DNA from: Hydractinia symbiolongicarpus
Taxonomy: Eukaryota > Cnidaria > Hydrozoa > Anthoathecata > Hydractiniidae
NCBI RefSeq assembly: GCF_029227915.1
Contig: NC_079883.1
Coordinates: 31,746,001-31,810,000 of the forward strand
Reading direction: 5' to 3'
Length of the DNA stretch: 64,000 nt
In this document: positions 60,350 to 64,000 of the stretch, one piece after another
Layout: each line of letters starts with the position of its first letter
Position numbering within the stretch: the first letter of the stretch is position 1
The notes under the pieces: generated by a model
Seen by the model: only the letters and a program-made list of their open reading frames with translations
Databases searched by the model: none
What the model was told of the DNA's origin: nothing
Program-made: the position numbers and the translations under genes

Positions 60350-61773
60350 ATTAAACTTCTTTTATTCAGCGTCTCATCAAAAATGAAAACATTTTTGAAA
60401 ACTACAAGTTTGATGCGTTTTAGTGGTGAAAAAATAATTTAAAAAATCGTTCTGGAAATGAGTTTACTCACAGGGTGCTTTCTTTGTATACATTCGACCA
60501 TACGGGCCAAGCCCGGGATTTACGGGAAATCGCGGTTTTTCGTTTTCCGGCGATTAAACCTCTTTCATTAAGCGTCTCATCAAAAATAAAAACATTTTTG
60601 AAAACTACAAGTCTCATGCGTTTTAGTGGTGAAAAAAAAAATTAAAAAATCGTTCGGGAAATGAGTTTACTCCCTGGGTACTTTCTTTGTATACTTTTGA
60701 CTATACGGGCCGAGTCCGGGATTTAGGGAAATCGCAGGTTTTCGTTTGCCGGCGATTAAACTGCTTTTATTCAGCGTCTCATCAAAAATGAAAACATTTT
60801 TAAAAACTACAAGTCTGATGCGTTTTAGTGGTAAAAAAATAATTTAAAAAATCGTTCTGGAAGTGAGTTTACTCACAGGGTACTTTCTTTGTATACATTC
60901 GACTATACGGGCCAAGCCCGGGATTTACGGGAAATCGCGGGTTTTCGTTTTCCGGCGATTAAACCTCTTTCATTAAGCGTCTCATCAAAAATAAAAACAT
61001 TTTTGAAAACTACAAGTCTCATGCTTTTTAGTGGTGAAAAAATAATTTAAAAAATCGTTTAGGAAATGAGTTTACACCCTGGGTAATTTCTTTGTATACT
61101 TTTGACTATACGGGCCGAGTCTGGGATTTACGGGAAATCGCGGATTTTCGTTTGCTGGCGATTAAACTTCTTTTATTCAGCGTCCCATCAAATATGAAAA
61201 TATTTTTGAAAACTACAAGTCTCATGCGTTTAGTGGTAAAAAAATAATATAAAAAATCGTTCGGGAAATGAGTTTACTCCCTGGGTACTTTCTTTGTATA
61301 CTTTTGACTATACGGGCCGAGTCCGGGATTTAGGGAAATCGCAGGTTTTCGTTTGCCGGCGATTAAACTGCTTTTATTCAGCGTCTCATCAAAAATGAAA
61401 ACATTTTTGAAAACTACAAGTCTCATGCGTTTTAGTGGTGAAAAAATAATTTAAAAAATCGTTATGGAAATGAGTTTACTCACAGGGTACTTTCTTTGTA
61501 TACATTCGACTATACGTGCCAAGCCCGGGATTTACGGGAAGTCGCAGGTTTTCGTTTGCCGGCGATTAAACTTCTTTTATTCAGCGTCTCATCAAAAATG
61601 AAAACATTTTTAAAAACTACAAGTCTTATGCGTTTTAGTGGTGAAAAAATAATTTAAAAAATCGTTCTGGAAATGAGTTTACTCCCTGGGTACTTTCTTT
61701 GTATACTTTTGACTATACGGGCCGAGTCCGGGATTTAGGGAAATCGGAGGGTTTTCGTTTGCCGGCGATTAAA
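60350..61773. repeat. Duplication copy 1 (offset 2,227 bp, 11 monomers)
   Basis: Shares AAGTTTGATGCG (60,408 and 62,635), GACCATACGGG, the poly-A unit, GGAAGTGAG, TCATGCTTTTTAG (61,021 and 63,248), CATCAAATATGAAAATATT and TCGTTATGG with the end of the window. Confidence 0.9.
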
Positions 61774-62576
61774 CTGCTTTTATTCAGCGTCTCATCAAAA
61801 ATGATAACATTTTTGAAAACTACAAGTCTCATGCGTTTTAGTGGTGAAAAAATAATTTAAAAAATCGTTCGGGAAATGAGTTTACTCCCTGGGTACTTCC
61901 TTTGTATACTTTTGACTATACGGGCCAAGCCGGGATTTACGGAAAATCGCGGGTTTTCGTTTGCCGACGATTAAACTTCTTTTATTCAGCGCCTCATCGA
62001 AAATGAAAACATTTTTAAAAACTACAAGTCTGATGCGTTTTAGTGGTGAAAAAATAATTTAAAAAATCGTTCTGGAAGTGAGTTTACTCACAGGGTACTT
62101 TCTTTGTATACATTCGACTATACGGGCCAAGCCCGGGATTTACGGGAAATCGCGGGTTTTCGTTTTCCGGCGATTAAACCTCTTTCATTAAGCGTTTCAT
62201 CAAAAATAAAAACATTTTTGAAAACTACAAGTCTCATGCGTTTTAGTGGTGAAAAAAAAAATTAAAAAATCGTTCGGGAAATGAGTTTACTCCCTGGGTA
62301 CTTTCTTTGTATACTTTTGACTATACGGGCCGAGTCCGGGATTTAGGGAAATCGCAGGTTTTCGTTTGCCGGCGATTAAACTGCTTTTATTCTGCGTCTC
62401 ATCAAAAATGAAAACATTTTTGAAAACTACAAGTCTCATGCGTTTTAGTGGTGAAAAAATAATTTAAAAAATCGTTCGGGAAATGAGTTTACTCCCTGGG
62501 TACTTTCTTTGTATACTTTTAACTATACGGGCCAAGCCGGGATTTACGGGAAATCGCGGGTTTTCGTTTACCGGCA
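61774..62576. repeat. Four monomers between the 2,227-bp-offset copies
   Basis: Units with ATCGGAGGG/AATGATAACATT, TTGCCGACGATTAAAC, a poly-A variant and TTTACCGGCAATTAAAC. They resemble 57.7-58.3 kb and 55.2-55.5 kb, so this stretch joins pieces related to two earlier places. The switch into copy 2 falls inside the monomer near 62,580, where TTTACCGGCAATT meets sequence matching 60,360. Confidence 0.84.
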
Positions 62577-64000
62577 ATTAAACTTCTTTTATTCAGCGTC
62601 TCATCAAAAATGAAAACATTTTTGAAAACTATAAGTTTGATGCGTTTTAGTGGTGAAAAAATAATTTAAAAAATCGTTCTGGAAATGAGTTTACTCACAG
62701 GGTACTTTCTTTGTATACATTCGACCATACGGGCCAAGCCCAGGATTTAGGGGAAATCGCGGGTTTTCGTTTTCCGGCGATTAAACCTCTTTCATTAAGC
62801 GTCTCATCAAAAATAAAAACATTTTTGAAAACTACAAGTCTCATGCGTTTTAGTGGTGAAAAAAAAAATTAAAAAATCGTTCGGGAAATGAGTTTACTCC
62901 CTGGGTACTTTCTTTGTATACTTTTGACTATACGGGCCGAGTCCGGGATTTAGGGAAATCGCAGGTTTTCGTTTGCCGGCGATTAAACTGCTTTTATTCA
63001 GCGTCTCATCAAAAATGAAAACATTTTTAAAAACTACAAGTCTGATGCGTTTTAGTTGTAAAAAAATAATTTAAAAAATCGTTCTGGAAGTGAGTTTACT
63101 CACAGGGTACTTTCTTTGTATACATTCGACTATACGGGCCAAGCCCGGGATTTACGGGAAATCGCGGGTTTTCGTTTTCCGGCGATTAAACCTCTTTCAT
63201 TAAGCGTCTCATCAAAAATAAAAACATTTTTGAAAACTACAAGTCTCATGCTTTTTAGTGGTGAAAAAATAATTTAAAAAATCGTTTAGGAAATGAGTTT
63301 ACTCCCTGGGTAATTTCTTTGTATACTTTTGACTATACGGGCCGAGTCTGGGATTTACGGGAAATCGCGGATTTTCGTTTGCTGGCGATTAAACTTCTTT
63401 TATTCAGCGTCCCATCAAATATGAAAATATTTTTGAAAACTACAAGTCTCATTCGTTTAGTGGTAAAAAAATAATATAAAAAATCGTTCGGGAAATGAGT
63501 TTACTCCCTGGGTACTTTCTTTGTATACTTTTGACTATACGGGCCGAGTCCGGGATTTAGGGAAATCGCAGGTTTTCGTTTGCCGGCGATTAAACTGCTT
63601 TTATTCAGCGTCTCATCAAAAATGAAAACATTTTTGAAAACTACAAGTCTCATGCGTTTTAGTGGTGAAAAAATAATTTAAAAAATCGTTATGGAAATGA
63701 GTTTACTCACAGGGTACTTTCTTTGTATACATTCGACTATACGTGCCAAGCCCGGGATTTACGGGAAATCGCGGGTTTTCGTTTGCCGGCGATTAAACTT
63801 CTTTTATTCAGCGTCTCATCAAAAATGAAAACATTTTTAAAAACTACAAGTCTTATGCGTTTTAGTGGTGAAAAAATAATTTAAAAAATCGTTCTGGAAA
63901 TGAGTTTACTCCCTGGGTACTTTCTTTGTATACTTTTGACTATACGGGCCGAGTCCGGGATTTAGGGAAATCGAAGGGTTTTCGTTTGCCGGCGATTAAA
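62577..64000. repeat. Duplication copy 2 (offset 2,227 bp), running off the window
   Basis: Matches 60,350-61,773 to the last base with scattered differences (ATAAG for ACAAG, AGTTGTAAAA, TCATTCG, ATCGAAGGG). The array plainly continues past 64,000, since the window ends inside a monomer at GCGATTAAA. Confidence 0.9.

Larger units (their letters stand above)
1..64000. repeat. Satellite DNA array, ~202-bp monomer, about 317 head-to-tail copies
   Basis: Every line of the window is the same unit repeated in one orientation. Monomer starts (at ACGTGCC or ACGGGCC) fall at 1, 203, 406, 608, 810 and onward without a break to 64,000. Lengths are mostly 202 bp; 203 when TTTACGGG replaces TTTAGGG; 201 when the tract before GTATAC is one T shorter. 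The first monomer is 36.6% GC, with a GC-rich first 50 bp. I saw no inverted segment, no inserted element and no stretch of unique DNA, so no gap longer than one monomer needs separate description. Known context: arrays like this form centromeric, pericentromeric or subtelomeric heterochromatin in eukaryotes. Which of these applies cannot be told from the sequence. The family is not one I recognise. Confidence 0.99.

Noticed and set aside
1-64000. CRISPR-like array
   Set aside because: The repeat unit is the full 202 bp with no unique spacers, and variation is by monomer class.
1-64000. Telomeric repeats, transposon termini or embedded retroelements
   Set aside because: No short telomere-type motif runs, no target-site duplications and no departure from the monomer register other than at 54.2 kb.

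Overview
The whole window is one tandem satellite array. A monomer of about 202 bp (mostly 200-203 bp, the first one 36.6% GC) is repeated head-to-tail in one orientation from base 1 to base 64,000, roughly 317 copies. I found no unique sequence, no mobile element, no RNA gene and no credible protein-coding gene. An array this long and clean points to a eukaryotic centromeric, pericentromeric or other heterochromatic block in a long-read assembly. I do not recognise the satellite family and cannot name the species. CpG is not depleted in the monomer (10 in the first copy, about 7 expected), which argues against strong long-term CpG decay.

Each monomer has a GC-rich first quarter (about 58% GC, with CCCGGG and GCCGGC) and an AT-rich remainder (about 30% GC). 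Three elements recur in nearly every copy: an 18-nt perfect inverted repeat (7-bp stems AAAAATG and CATTTTT, AAAA loop), a boundary dyad GTATA-8 nt-TATAC, and, in a subset, a TTCG-N3-A-N2-CGGG motif that is one base shorter than the mammalian CENP-B box core. Linked variants define monomer classes, here called A to G. The 3' ends fall into two haplotypes: TTCTGG / CTCACAGGG / ACATTCGAC and TTCGGG / CTCCCTGGG / ACTTTTGAC.

Region by region. 1-14 kb holds a long higher-order pattern with a B-G-F-A quartet recurring every 4.65 kb (23 monomers), overlaid by a 5,055-bp-offset near-identical duplication and 404, 809 and 1,212 bp tandem duplications. 14-20 kb has an 808-bp duplication and a six-monomer B-G-F-A-C-A repeat in three copies. 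20-26 kb has a nine-monomer, 1.82-kb unit in three copies. 26-34 kb has seven-monomer and nested 2,223/808-bp duplications. 34-45 kb has 4- and 5-monomer duplications, a 4.4-kb-offset block and a 2,425-bp tandem duplication. 45-50 kb has local single-monomer homogenisation and a 1,416-bp duplication. 50-64 kb is more heterogeneous, with a 52-bp truncated monomer at 54.2 kb, poly-A variant monomers, a virtually identical 1,620-bp tandem duplication and a 2,227-bp one; this may lie nearer an array edge.

Nothing here acts as a gene set. What the sequence records is repeated unequal exchange: almost every duplication is a whole number of monomers, and several junctions fall inside chimeric monomers that start as one class and end as another. 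Duplication boundaries were read by eye and are uncertain by tens of bases.
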